A DNA stretch of 64,000 bases from Kineosporiaceae bacterium (GCA_016794595.1 JAEUJN010000083.1:1-64000); one strand, 5' to 3'; positions 25,423 through 34,151 are shown, numbered from the stretch's first letter. The notes: generated by a model from the letters alone, not told the origin. A program made the numbers and translations.

Positions 25423-26703
25423 ATGTCCACCGTGTCCGCCCGGGTGAGTGGGCGCACCACAGGTGGGCGCCACCCAGGGGAGGCCTCCGGCCCGCTCGGT
25501 GTCGAGCCCGACCCCGCGTCCGGGTTCGCTGCGACCTCGCCCGGGCACTCTGCCGGCTCCCTGGCCAAGTTCCACGCCCCCGAGGTGGTCTTCGGGATCG
25601 GATCGCTGGGCGAGGCGGGCTTCGCCGCCGTCCGCTTGGGCGCGCGGCGGCCGATGATCGTCACCGATCCGGGGGTGATCGAGGCCGGTTGGGTGGCGAT
25701 GCTGCGTCATCACCTGGCCGAGGCCGGCCTGCGCCCCGTGCAGTTCTCACAGGTGACCCCCAACCCCAAGGATCGCGAGATCCGCGCCGCCTACGAGTAC
25801 TACCTGCAGGAGCAGGCCGACGTGCTGATCGCGATCGGCGGCGGGTCCTGCATAGATGCCGCCAAGGGGGTGGCGATCCTGTCCGGCAACGGCGGGCAGA
25901 TCCTGGACTACGCAGGGGTCGACCAGGTGAGCCGGCCGATCCCGCCGACACTGATGATCCCGAGCACCTCCGGGACCGGCGCGGATGTCTCCCAGTTCTG
26001 CATCGTCACCGACACCGCCAGCGCTGTGAAGATCACCATCATGGGACGGGCGCTCGTCCCCGACATCTCCATCACCGATCCCCTCCTGCTCACCACCATG
26101 CCCGAGGACCTGAATGCGGCGACCGGGCTGGACGCGCTCACCCACGGGATCGAGTCCTTCGTCTCCCTGGCCCACAACCCTCTGGCCGACACCCACGCCC
26201 TCAACGCCGTGGGCCTGGTCTTCGGTCATCTGCGGGCCACGCAGGAGGACCCCGGCGAGCACGAGCACCGCACCAAGATGGCGCAGGCGAGCCTGCAGGC
26301 AGGGCTGGCGTTCAGCAATGCGATCCTGGGGGCGACCCACTCGATGAGCCACCAGGTGGGCGGGTTGCTGGATGCCCCCCACGGGGTGGTCAACGGGGTG
26401 CTGCTGCCTCACGTCATCCGCTACAACGCCGCCTCCAGCCCGCAGCGGTTCATCGCCCTGGCCCGGGCCGCCGGCCTGGTCGTCGACGGTCTGCCGGGTC
26501 AGGAGGCCGCCGAGCTGCTGGCCACGCACGTGCGGCGGCTCGCCGATGACGTCGGCGTTCCCCGGGGCCTGGGCGAGTTGGGCGTGACCGAGTCCGACAT
26601 CCCCAGGTTGGCCCGCACGACCATGCACGACGCCTGCCTGACCACCAACCCCCGCTCGGTCAGCGTCGAGGACGTCGCACAGCTCTTCCGCCAGGCACTG
26701 TGA
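25423..26703 (+). CDS. iron-containing (group III) alcohol dehydrogenase
   Basis: 426 residues from ATG 25423, 9 bases after GGAGGAG. The first 45 residues are a Pro/Gly-rich extension not usual in the family. Then follow the NAD-binding GGGSCIDAAKG and the metal site GLDALTHGIESF, ATHSMSHQVGG and DAPHGVVNGVLLPH, so Asp and the three His ligands are present. It oxidises an alcohol to an aldehyde, or the reverse. Its relatives in mycobacteria lie beside the methanol dehydrogenase gene. The stop overlaps the kinase start (GTGA). Confidence 0.88.
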   Translation: MSTVSARVSGRTTGGRHPGEASGPLGVEPDPASGFAATSPGHSAGSLAKFHAPEVVFGIGSLGEAGFAAVRLGARRPMIVTDPGVIEAGWVAMLRHHLAEAGLRPVQFSQVTPNPKDREIRAAYEYYLQEQADVLIAIGGGSCIDAAKGVAILSGNGGQILDYAGVDQVSRPIPPTLMIPSTSGTGADVSQFCIVTDTASAVKITIMGRALVPDISITDPLLLTTMPEDLNAATGLDALTHGIESFVSLAHNPLADTHALNAVGLVFGHLRATQEDPGEHEHRTKMAQASLQAGLAFSNAILGATHSMSHQVGGLLDAPHGVVNGVLLPHVIRYNAASSPQRFIALARAAGLVVDGLPGQEAAELLATHVRRLADDVGVPRGLGELGVTESDIPRLARTTMHDACLTTNPRSVSVEDVAQLFRQAL

Positions 26704-28133
26704 TCGAGGGCGGGGTGGATGCCATGGGCGAGGTCTCCCCGGCGCCCCCTGACCTGGCCACCCTCACCGGCGTCCGATCCGGCAAGCGGTCCTACTACAG
26801 CGCCTACGTGCGGTCCGACGAGCGGATGCAGCGCGCCGTCCGGGCCATGGACTCGATCTCCCGCGCCCTGGTCCGCACCGTGGAGGGCCCGCGCGCGCTG
26901 CTGGAGGAGGTGGTCAGGGCCGCGGCATCCCACCTGGCCGCCGAGTGGACGATCCTCGCCCTGTCCGATGGCCATCTGCGGGGTGCCCGGCCGCGCTTCC
27001 TGGTGCTCGGCCGCTTCGGCGAGCCGAGCGGTGAGGATCAGGGGCTGCCCGCACTGGTTCGACGTGAGCTCGCCGCCATCCGTGCTGGTCACGCGGTACG
27101 CAGCAACGATCACGGACGCTGGGTGCGGGTGCCGATGACGCTCGAGGGGCGCCAGGTGGGCAGCCTGGTGGGCCTGCACGGTCTGACCGACGATCCGGAG
27201 CCGGGGGACCTGTCGGTGCTGCGCATCCTGGCCAACCAGGCGGCGGTCTCCCTGCACACCTCGGAGCAGCACCAGGCCGGGCTGGCCCTGCACCGGCGTG
27301 CACAACGGCTGTACGAAGAGGCCACCGTGCGGACCCAGGACCTCGAGGCGCGCACCCGGGAGCTGCACCGGCTCGAGGAGCGCCTGGCTCAGGCCTACCG
27401 GCGAGAGCTGATCGACGGCGAACGCCAGCGGATCGCCCGGGAACTGCACGACAGCGTCACCCAGTACGTGCTGTCCACCGGGATGGCGCTCGAGCTGGCG
27501 CGCACGGACGCCGAGGGGCTCGGGCCGGCCGGTGCCGACCTGGCCCGGCAGCTGGGTGCGGCCAAGCAACTCACCCAGGAGGCGGTCGAGCAGCTGCGCA
27601 GCGCCATCTACGCCCTGCACCAGTCGCGACTGCAGACCTTCTCGACCTTGCCCGAGTTGCTCTCCGCCGTGGCCGATCACCACCGACCTCACCTGACGGT
27701 CGCCGTCCGAGTCGACGGGAAGGTGACGAGCCTGCCGGAGGGGTGCGGACACGAGATCGCCCGCGCGGTCGGCGAGGCCTTGTTCAACGTCGCGGTGCAC
27801 GCCCGGGCGAGCCGTGCCGTGATCCGACTGCAGTACCGCCCGGATCGGTTGACCGTCACCGTGGCCGACGACGGGCAGGGGAACCCGAGTGATCTGCGCC
27901 GGCGGCTGCGACTGGAGCAGGCGGCCAGCGACGGGCACCATCGTGGGCTGATGAACATCCAGAGCCGGATCACGGGGATCGGCGGCCAGGTGGCCTTCCG
28001 CCGCTCCGGCTGGGGCGGGGTCAAGGTCGAGCTGCGTATCCCCCTACCCCTGACCCTGCCCAAGAAGGCCAGATTGATCGAAGAGCTGCTCGGCACCGGA
28101 CAGCTCGCCCCACCCGAGGGAGGCTCTGGATGA
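26700..28133 (+). CDS. madS: GAF sensor histidine kinase, MadS family
   Basis: 477 residues from GTG 26700, which overlaps the adh stop; ATG 26724 is an alternative. A GAF domain (about 60-190) precedes a coiled segment and HisKA_3 with phospho-acceptor His250 in ERQRIARELHDSVTQYVLS; the HATPase has EALFNVAVHARASRAV, VADDGQGN and GLMNIQSRI. There is no membrane helix, so the signal is cytoplasmic. The same kinase/regulator pair lies beside the methanol dehydrogenase gene of mycobacteria; I recall the family names MadS/MadR for them. The inducer may be an alcohol or aldehyde. Confidence 0.85.
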   Translation: MIEGGVDAMGEVSPAPPDLATLTGVRSGKRSYYSAYVRSDERMQRAVRAMDSISRALVRTVEGPRALLEEVVRAAASHLAAEWTILALSDGHLRGARPRFLVLGRFGEPSGEDQGLPALVRRELAAIRAGHAVRSNDHGRWVRVPMTLEGRQVGSLVGLHGLTDDPEPGDLSVLRILANQAAVSLHTSEQHQAGLALHRRAQRLYEEATVRTQDLEARTRELHRLEERLAQAYRRELIDGERQRIARELHDSVTQYVLSTGMALELARTDAEGLGPAGADLARQLGAAKQLTQEAVEQLRSAIYALHQSRLQTFSTLPELLSAVADHHRPHLTVAVRVDGKVTSLPEGCGHEIARAVGEALFNVAVHARASRAVIRLQYRPDRLTVTVADDGQGNPSDLRRRLRLEQAASDGHHRGLMNIQSRITGIGGQVAFRRSGWGGVKVELRIPLPLTLPKKARLIEELLGTGQLAPPEGGSG

Positions 28134-28801
28134 GTCCCGCCCACGTGGCCCCGCCGGACGTGAACGACCCGGCTCGCATCATGTTGATCGACGATCACGC
28201 CATCGTGCGTCAGGGACTGCGCTCGATCCTCGAGCGCGAGCAGGACATGCAGGTGGTCGCCGAGGCCTCGACAGCGCTCGAGGCGTTGGCCGTGGTCGTG
28301 CGCGCACGCCCCGGGGTGGTCCTGCTGGACCTGAAGCTGTCCGCCTCCAGCGACACCGAGGGCCTGGACCTGTGCGCCGCCCTGGCGGCCGCACACCCCG
28401 AGATCGCCGTCCTCGTGCTGACCACGTTCCTGGACGAGCACCTGGTGCTGCAGGCCATCCGGGCCGGGGCCAAGGGGTACGTGGTCAAGGACGTCGACAC
28501 CACCGGCCTGATCCGCGCGATCCGCGATGTGTGCCGGGGCGAGAGCGCCTTCGACGCGCGATCGGCAGCGGCCATGGTGCGTGGCCTGAGCGCGCCGGCG
28601 GTGGAACAGTCCCAATTGACCGCTCGCGAGGCCGAGGTGTTGGCGCTCCTGGCGCGCGGTCTGTCCAACCGGGACATCGGCGTCCAGCTGTTCGTCTCCG
28701 AGACCACCGCGAAGTTCCACGTGGGCAACATCCTGCGCAAGCTGGGGGTCGCCCGTCGCACCGAGGCGGTGTACGCCGCGACCAAGATGGGGCTCATCTG
28801 A
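28130..28801 (+). CDS. madR: NarL-type response regulator, MadR family
   Basis: 223 residues. Receiver domain with Asp21-Asp22, phospho-acceptor Asp67 (VVLLDLKLS) and Lys in GYVVKDVDT; the LuxR-type helix-turn-helix is LTAREAEVLALLARGLSNRDIG with ETTAKFHVGNILRKL. ATG overlaps the kinase stop (ATGA), so they are coupled. It is the only DNA-binding regulator in the mycofactocin locus and the best candidate to bind the shared palindrome upstream of mftD, the DUF4242 gene and mftA. It is convergent with mftM and overlaps its end by 8 bases. Confidence 0.87.
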   Translation: MSPAHVAPPDVNDPARIMLIDDHAIVRQGLRSILEREQDMQVVAEASTALEALAVVVRARPGVVLLDLKLSASSDTEGLDLCAALAAAHPEIAVLVLTTFLDEHLVLQAIRAGAKGYVVKDVDTTGLIRAIRDVCRGESAFDARSAAAMVRGLSAPAVEQSQLTAREAEVLALLARGLSNRDIGVQLFVSETTAKFHVGNILRKLGVARRTEAVYAATKMGLI

Positions 28802-29729
28802 GCGGCCGGGTCGCGGTCTCGATCACCAGCCAGCCGCCGTGGAACTCATGGACGTCGAAGGGCAGGCCGGTGGCCAGTCCCCAGTGGTGCAGATCGGCCA
28901 GGCTCACGGTGCGCACGTGCCCCCAGGTCTCGTCGGCCTCCTCCTCCAGCGGGACGGCGATGACCACCCGAGACCTCGCCAGGCGGGTGGCCTCGGCGAT
29001 CACCCGGTTGCCGTCGGCCGGGTCGAGGTGCTCCACCAGGTGGACGGCCAGCACGGTGTCTGCGCAGGCGCTGTCCCTGGGGAAGCGGGTCGCGTCGGCG
29101 TGCATCGCCTGCAGTGCGACGCCCAGCCGCCGGGCGAGTGCGGTGAGCAGGTGGATCACCCCGGGGGAGGCGTCCGACGCAGTGACCTGCCGGCCAGCGG
29201 CCGCCAGCCGTAACGACAGGAACCCGAAGCAGCACCCCAGTTCGAGCACCGGTCCGTCCGCGGTGAGGGCCTCGGCATGGGCATACACCGGTGCGTAGTC
29301 GGCGATGGCCCCGTGCCCGGCCGCCTCGCCCCGCCGAGTTGCGAGCAGACACTCCTCGATCCGCCGCATCGTGTTGCGGTAGAACAGTTCCCAACTGGAC
29401 AGGGGGTCTGCCGCGCTGGTCAGCACGACTCCGGTGAAGATCCGTTGAAACAGCTGGGCGCCGCGCAGCCAGCCGGGCCCGAACAGCTCCCCGGCGAGGA
29501 GCCCGGCCAGGTCGTCGTCCACTGCCTGGGTGCCCAGGGTGTGCCCCACCTGGATGCGGGCGCCCACCCGCACGACGTCGAAGTGCTCGGTTCGTACCAT
29601 GTGCAGCACTCGCCGAGGGCGTACCGAGCCCAGTGCCCGTACCTCCACCACGGCGTCCCGGTAGACCCCGTCGACCGTCGACGCGAACGGATTGATCGGG
29701 CCTGCGTTGTCCCGGACCTCGATCGTCAT
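28794..29729 (-). CDS. mftM: mycofactocin oligosaccharide methyltransferase MftM
   Basis: 311 residues. SAM-dependent methyltransferase fold: motif I VLELGCCFGFLSLRLAAAG, acidic loop VTASDASPGVIHLL, motif TVLAVHLVEHLDP. The N-terminal 150 residues (MTIEVRDNAGPINPF, HMVRTEHFDVVRVGA) resemble MSMEG_6237, which methylates a glucose of the mycofactocin oligoglucoside. Its ATG overlaps the VWA gene stop by four bases (ATGA). The same order, methanol dehydrogenase region with the methyltransferase between regulator and VWA genes, is known from mycobacteria. Confidence 0.85.
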   Translation of the reverse strand: MTIEVRDNAGPINPFASTVDGVYRDAVVEVRALGSVRPRRVLHMVRTEHFDVVRVGARIQVGHTLGTQAVDDDLAGLLAGELFGPGWLRGAQLFQRIFTGVVLTSAADPLSSWELFYRNTMRRIEECLLATRRGEAAGHGAIADYAPVYAHAEALTADGPVLELGCCFGFLSLRLAAAGRQVTASDASPGVIHLLTALARRLGVALQAMHADATRFPRDSACADTVLAVHLVEHLDPADGNRVIAEATRLARSRVVIAVPLEEEADETWGHVRTVSLADLHHWGLATGLPFDVHEFHGGWLVIETATRPLR

Positions 29730-31270
29730 GGCGCCGTCGCCAGTGCCAGGCTCATCCGCTCCAGACCCCGCAGGCCGCGAACCACCCGCACTCGGTCGCA
29801 GAACTCGGCGTAGGCGGGCAGGTCGCACCCGCCGAGGGTCCAGGAGTAGCGCGGCTCCGGGGTCAGCCAGATCGTCGAGCGGGCCCGCCGACTGATCTCC
29901 CGGAAGGTGTCGAGCCGTGGGTTGTTGCCGTTGCCGCGGCCATCCCCGAGCACCAGTACCGTGGTCCGACGGGTGATCGCGGAGCCGTACTGCTCCAGGA
30001 AGACCTCGAACGCCCGGCCGTAGTCGGAGTCGGCATCGACATCGAGCAACCCGCCGGCCGGCAACCCGGAGACGACCAGCGACAGCGCCTCCTCGATCCG
30101 GTGTTCGGCGAACAGGTCGGTGATCTCGACCAGGTCGGCGCAGAAGGCAAACGTGCGTACCCCGGTGGCCAGACTCGCGAGCGAGTGCACCAGGTGCAGG
30201 GTGAACCTGGCCGTCATGCGCACCGACAGCGACACGTCGCACAACACCAGCAGCCGGGGGCGGTCCTCGACCTTGCGCACCGTCACCGGCCGGAACGGGA
30301 CCCCGTCGTAGCGCATGTTGGTCCGCATGGTGCGGGCCGGATCGACCGCGCCCCGGGCGGCCACCCGGCGGCGGGGTCGGGGAGCCCCGTGCAGGCTGCG
30401 CAGCAGGCGGCGCAACCCCTCCTCCAACGCTGCTCGGTCGGACTCGTCGACGGTGTGTGCGGTGACCGCGGCGATCTCACGCTCCTCGACCTCGTGGTGG
30501 CGGGTCATCAGTCGCTCGAGGTGCTCCCGCAGCCGTTCGGGCAGCGCGGCCAGGAACGGGGCGAGGGCCTCCCGCAACGCGGCCAGGGCCTCGGCGTCCC
30601 GAGCCGATCCGGTCGACTCCTCGGGCAGTTCGTCGGGCAGGTGCTCCCCGAGCCAGTCCAGCAAGGCCATCTCCTGGGCGACCGTGAGCTCGGTGTCCAG
30701 GTGCAGCCCCGGACGTCGGGCCAGGTCCCCGGGCATTCCCGGGTTGTGCAGCCGGCTCGTGGACAACTGCACCCGAGCGGCCTCGCCCGGGCCGCCCCGG
30801 TCATCCGCCGACAGCACGATCTCGTCGGTCACCGAGGCCATGTCCAGGCGTGAGGCCTCCTGGTGCAGGTTGTACTGCTGGGCCATGTCCTCGGGGCGGA
30901 AGTAGCGGTGCAGCTCCACCGGCTTGCCGTGGGAGTGGCCCTGAGCCGGGGTGTCCCCGGGTTCCTCGCTGAGGGTGAACTCGGTCAGCTCGCCGGAGTC
31001 ACTGAGGTCGTCGTGGGCGTGCGAGTGCTCGGGCTCCTGTGCCGTCAGGACTGCCCGCAACCCGAAGAAGGCGTCGAAGACCCTGTCGAAGGCGTCCAGG
31101 TCCCGCCGGTCCTTGATCAGCGAGACCATCAGTGCGCTGCGCAACACCTCCCGGTCCTCGAGAACTCCCGGTTGGGCGGCAGCGTGCAGGGCGTCGATGG
31201 TCTCGGCCACGCTGATCCGCACCCCGTGCAGGCGCAGCAGCCTGACGAAGCGGTGCAGCGCGCCGTCCAT
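29726..31270 (-). CDS. madC: VWA (CoxE-like) domain protein, MadC family
   Basis: 514 residues. An N-terminal helical part (VRLLRLHGVRISVAETIDALHA) and a charged middle precede the C-terminal VWA domain (about 315-514) with the metal-ion site DVSLS in LLVLCDVSLSVRMTARF. VWA proteins of the CoxE type act with MoxR ATPases to insert metal or cofactor into oxidoreductases. It follows the AAA ATPase gene after 21 bases and overlaps mftM. It should form a chaperone pair with the ATPase for the methanol dehydrogenase; that is inferred from the family. Confidence 0.85.
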   Translation of the reverse strand: MDGALHRFVRLLRLHGVRISVAETIDALHAAAQPGVLEDREVLRSALMVSLIKDRRDLDAFDRVFDAFFGLRAVLTAQEPEHSHAHDDLSDSGELTEFTLSEEPGDTPAQGHSHGKPVELHRYFRPEDMAQQYNLHQEASRLDMASVTDEIVLSADDRGGPGEAARVQLSTSRLHNPGMPGDLARRPGLHLDTELTVAQEMALLDWLGEHLPDELPEESTGSARDAEALAALREALAPFLAALPERLREHLERLMTRHHEVEEREIAAVTAHTVDESDRAALEEGLRRLLRSLHGAPRPRRRVAARGAVDPARTMRTNMRYDGVPFRPVTVRKVEDRPRLLVLCDVSLSVRMTARFTLHLVHSLASLATGVRTFAFCADLVEITDLFAEHRIEEALSLVVSGLPAGGLLDVDADSDYGRAFEVFLEQYGSAITRRTTVLVLGDGRGNGNNPRLDTFREISRRARSTIWLTPEPRYSWTLGGCDLPAYAEFCDRVRVVRGLRGLERMSLALATAP

Positions 31271-31291
31271 GACTGTCTCCCGATCCCTCGT

Positions 31292-32596
31292 TCAGACCGG
31301 CCGGCGTCGCGCCCGCGAGGCAGCGAAGGACCGGCTGCCCTGGGCCCGGCCGACGGACCGGACGGGGCCGACCCGACCCGTGGTCCCGTAATAGGCCTCG
31401 TCGTGCCGACCGGGAGTGTCCTTGGCTGCCCGCGCCGCCCGTCCGTCGACGTCGTCGTCGATCAGTTCGAAGGCGGTGCTCTGTTCCGGGCGCCCAGGAG
31501 CTGCCACCGGGGCGTGCCCGTCTCTCTCGTGCGCGTGATCGTGCCCGCTCCCGTGCGCGTGCCCGTCGTCGTGACCGTGCCCGTGCCCGTGGTCGTGCCC
31601 GTGCCCGTGCCCGTCGTCGTGACCGTGCCCGTGGTCGTGGCTGCCCGGGAGTCGGTGCGGCACAGCGGTGTTCGGGTCCACCAGCCCCGAGAGCAGCTGG
31701 GTCATCGATCTCGAGGCACGGTCCAGGTCCCGTTCGTACTTCAGCACCACGTTCAGAGTGGCCGACAGCACGTCGGCGCTGAGGTCCTCGACCCCCAGGA
31801 CGGCGAGAGTGCGTGCCCAGTCGATGGTCTCGGAGATGCTGGGGGCCTTGCGCAGCTCCAGCTCGCGCAACCTGCGGACCACCTCGACCAGCCTCGCGGC
31901 GAGCGCATCGGTCAGTCCGGTGTCCTTCGATCTCAGGATCTCCAGCTCACGCTCGGCGCTGGGGTAGTCCAGGAACAGGTGCAGGCAGCGGCGTTTCAGG
32001 GCTGCAGACAGATCGCGGCTGTTGTTCGAGGTCAGGATCACGTAGGGCAGGTGCACCGCACTCACGGTCCCGATCTCGGGAATGGAGATCTGGAACTCGG
32101 CGAGCAGTTCCAGGAGCACCGCTTCCAGGGCCTCGTCGGCACGGTCCACCTCGTCGATCAGCAACACGGTGGGCTCGGGGGAGCTGATCGCCTCCAGGAG
32201 CGGGCGGGGGGCCAGGAAGCGCTCGGAGAAGAACACGCTCTCGCTCGCCGCGATCCGTTCCACCGACGTGGGCAGGTCCGGGGCGTCGCCGACCAGTTGC
32301 CCGATCTTCTCCCGCAGGATCTGGGTGTACAGCAACTGCTTGCCGTAGTCCCACTCGTACAGCGCCTTGGTCTCGTCCTGTCCCTCGTAGCACTGCAGGC
32401 GCAGCAGCCGCCGGCCGGTGACCGCTGCCAGGCTGGTGGCGAGCTGGGTCTTGCCCACCCCCGCCGGGCCCTCGAGCAGCACCGGCTTGCCCAGCCGGGT
32501 CTGCAGGAACACGGTGGTCGCCAACCGCTCATCGGTCAGGTATCCGTGCTCGGCGAACCTCTCGGCGGTCTCGGCGACGTCGACGAAGTCCTTCAC
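31292..32596 (-). CDS. madB: MoxR-type AAA ATPase with His-rich tail, MadB family
   Basis: 434 residues from GTG 32596, preceded by GAAGGG. AAA core: Walker A GPAGVGKT (43-50), Walker B TVLLIDEVDRAD, sensor 1 VILTSNNSRDLSAALKRRC. From about residue 315 to 357 the C-terminus is a metal-binding-type tract of alternating His with Gly and Asp (HDHGHGHDDGHGHG...), about 17 His in 42 residues, followed by a short basic end. MoxR ATPases remodel dehydrogenases during maturation; such His tracts in HypB, UreE or CooJ store or deliver Ni or Zn. Here the tract could supply metal to the methanol dehydrogenase. It lies 110 bases after that gene. Confidence 0.88.
   Translation of the reverse strand: MKDFVDVAETAERFAEHGYLTDERLATTVFLQTRLGKPVLLEGPAGVGKTQLATSLAAVTGRRLLRLQCYEGQDETKALYEWDYGKQLLYTQILREKIGQLVGDAPDLPTSVERIAASESVFFSERFLAPRPLLEAISSPEPTVLLIDEVDRADEALEAVLLELLAEFQISIPEIGTVSAVHLPYVILTSNNSRDLSAALKRRCLHLFLDYPSAERELEILRSKDTGLTDALAARLVEVVRRLRELELRKAPSISETIDWARTLAVLGVEDLSADVLSATLNVVLKYERDLDRASRSMTQLLSGLVDPNTAVPHRLPGSHDHGHGHDDGHGHGHDHGHGHGHDDGHAHGSGHDHAHERDGHAPVAAPGRPEQSTAFELIDDDVDGRAARAAKDTPGRHDEAYYGTTGRVGPVRSVGRAQGSRSFAASRARRRPV
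31525..31652. repeat. CCCGTG hexamer repeat encoding the His-rich tail
   Basis: Imperfect tandem repeats of CCCGTG/GTCGTG on the plus strand read as Gly-His and Asp-His codons on the minus strand. Such hexamer tracts expand and contract easily, so tail length probably varies among strains. Confidence 0.75.
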
Positions 32597-32626
32597 GGCG
32601 CACCCTTCGGGTCGGGGCCGGGGAGG

Positions 32627-32658
32627 GTCCGGTCCGGATGGGCCGATCCGGACCGGAC
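32627..32658 (-). terminator. hairpin between mno and madB
   Basis: GTCCGGTCCGGAT (32627-32639) pairs perfectly with ATCCGGACCGGAC (32646-32658) around a six-base loop. No T-run follows. It lies downstream of mno and upstream of madB on the same transcript, so partial termination or 3'-end protection of the mno mRNA is likely. Confidence 0.6.
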
Positions 32659-32706
32659 GCCTCGTGCCCGGCACAGTGACAGGTGGACGAACCCGACCGA
32701 GCGGGC

Positions 32707-33999
32707 TCAGCCGAGCAGGTCGTCCAGGTCTCCGGTCATGCAGTGCTCCACGACGGGGCGGACCGTCTCGAAGGTGCACTCCTTGGCGTTCCCCGGGGTG
32801 CACGCGTCACCGAGCACGTGCCGGGTGATCCGGTCGACGTCCTCGGCGTCCCCCCTGATCACCGGGGAGTTCGCGTAGAACGCCGTCGGGCCCTGGCCCA
32901 GCCGGTTCTTGGAGTACGTGTCCTGCTTGACGTCGACGAACCGCTCGGTGATGCCCACGTCGCGCAACAGTCGGATGGCAGCCTCCAGCGCGGCCTCGGC
33001 GGCCTGTACGTCGGTCATGCCGTGGGTGTCGATCCCCATCGCCCGGGCGATGTCGGCGAACCGCTTGTACTGGGTGGGCATGTTGAACGCCCAGACCCGG
33101 GGGAGCGCAATGGCGTTGTTCAGCCCGTGGTGGGTGTCGTAGAACGCCGAGATCGCGTGTGAGATGGAGTGGATGATGCCCAGCCCACCGGAGTTGAACG
33201 CCTGGGCCGCGATGTACTGGGCGTACATCATGCCTTCCCGACCTGCGAGGTCCTGACCGTTCCACGTCGCCTGACGCAGGTTCTCCGCCGTCAGCTTGAT
33301 CGCGTGCAGGGCGTTGCCCAGCGAGGGATGGAAGTTCAGGCGGGACACGTACGGCTCACTGGCGTGCGCGAGCACGTCGAAGCCGCACTGGGCCGTGTAG
33401 TCGACCGGGCAGTCGTAGTAGAGCACCGGATCGTCGATGGCCAGGGTGGCCACCGAGGCGTCATCGAACGCCACGTACTTGTGCGGGTTGTCCGGGTCCG
33501 TCGTGGTGTCGGTGATGACATAGGCCCACGAGGTCTCCGAGCCGGTGCCGGCGGTGGTCGAGACCGCGATGTGCGGGGGGTTCTTCGGGTTCTCGCTCTT
33601 GTTGAAGCCCTCGAACTCGTTGACGTTGCGGCCGTCGTGGGCCACAGAGATCCGGGCGCCCTTGCACGCGTCGTGCGAGGAGCCGCCACCGATGGAGACG
33701 AAGGAGTCGCACTCGTTCTCCTGGTACAGGGCCACGGCATCCATGGAGTTGTAGTCCTTGGGATTGGACTCGACCTTGTCGTAGACCACGACCTCCAGGC
33801 CGTGGTACTTCATCGACTCCACGATCTTGTGCACGATGTCGGTGCCGCGCAGTCCCGAGGTCATCACCAGCGACTTGCGGAAGCCGAGCTTGAGGGCCTC
33901 GGGCCCGATCATCTCGTGCGCACCGGGACCCATCAGGGCCCGGGGGAAGGGATGGAACTCCTTGATGGGGAACGGTTTGAGTAGCTCGTCAACCTGCAT
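32707..33999 (-). CDS. mno: NDMA-dependent methanol dehydrogenase
   Basis: 430 residues. Group III alcohol dehydrogenase with FVSIGGGSSHDACKG for NAD and CGFDVLAHASE, IHSISHAISAFYDTHHGLNNA for metal. Length, the N-terminal KPFPIKEFHPFPRALMGPGAHE and the C-terminus match the methanol:NDMA oxidoreductases of Amycolatopsis and Rhodococcus and the mycobacterial MDO. These decameric enzymes hold NADH tightly and need an external acceptor; mycofactocin is the established or proposed natural one. The start is fixed by AGGAGG upstream. It converts methanol and other short alcohols to aldehydes in the cytoplasm. It is divergent from mftA. Confidence 0.92.
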   Translation of the reverse strand: MQVDELLKPFPIKEFHPFPRALMGPGAHEMIGPEALKLGFRKSLVMTSGLRGTDIVHKIVESMKYHGLEVVVYDKVESNPKDYNSMDAVALYQENECDSFVSIGGGSSHDACKGARISVAHDGRNVNEFEGFNKSENPKNPPHIAVSTTAGTGSETSWAYVITDTTTDPDNPHKYVAFDDASVATLAIDDPVLYYDCPVDYTAQCGFDVLAHASEPYVSRLNFHPSLGNALHAIKLTAENLRQATWNGQDLAGREGMMYAQYIAAQAFNSGGLGIIHSISHAISAFYDTHHGLNNAIALPRVWAFNMPTQYKRFADIARAMGIDTHGMTDVQAAEAALEAAIRLLRDVGITERFVDVKQDTYSKNRLGQGPTAFYANSPVIRGDAEDVDRITRHVLGDACTPGNAKECTFETVRPVVEHCMTGDLDDLLG

Positions 34000-34053
34000 G
34001 GGGACCTCCTGGCGGTGAACTCGTCGGTGAGTCGGGCCGGTCGTTCGATGCGG

Positions 34054-34060
34054 ACGCTAG
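34054..34060 (-). promoter_or_regulatory. mno promoter -10 candidate (CTAGCGT)
   Basis: On the minus strand CTAGCGT reads from 34060 to 34054, 55 bases before the mno ATG. The same heptamer is found before mftA, mftD and the STAS operon. Confidence 0.45.
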
Positions 34061-34131
34061 ATCGCCGATGGGCGGGCACGACAGGGCGGGGGCGCCAAAC
34101 AGGCCGACAAACACCTCGCCCGGTGGGTGTC

Positions 34132-34151
34132 ACCTGTCCGTTCCGGTAGGT
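34132..34151. promoter_or_regulatory. mft operator candidate, site 3 (mno/mftA)
   Basis: ACCTGTCCGTTCCGGTAGGT, an imperfect 20-base palindrome whose core CTGTCCGTTCCGGTAG (34134-34149) aligns without gaps with sites 1 and 2. It lies between the divergent mno and mftA genes, so one site could govern both. A second, unrelated dyad ACACC-N10-GGTGT sits beside it at 34111-34130. Confidence 0.55.

Noticed and set aside
31525-31652. CRISPR-like or tandem repeat array
   Set aside because: The repeat unit is six bases with no spacers and lies inside the MadB coding frame.
34054-34060. CTAGCGT as a mycofactocin-specific promoter motif
   Set aside because: The same heptamer also precedes the unrelated STAS operon (4368-4362), and CTAGGGT precedes metY, so it is better read as the general -10 element of this genome.
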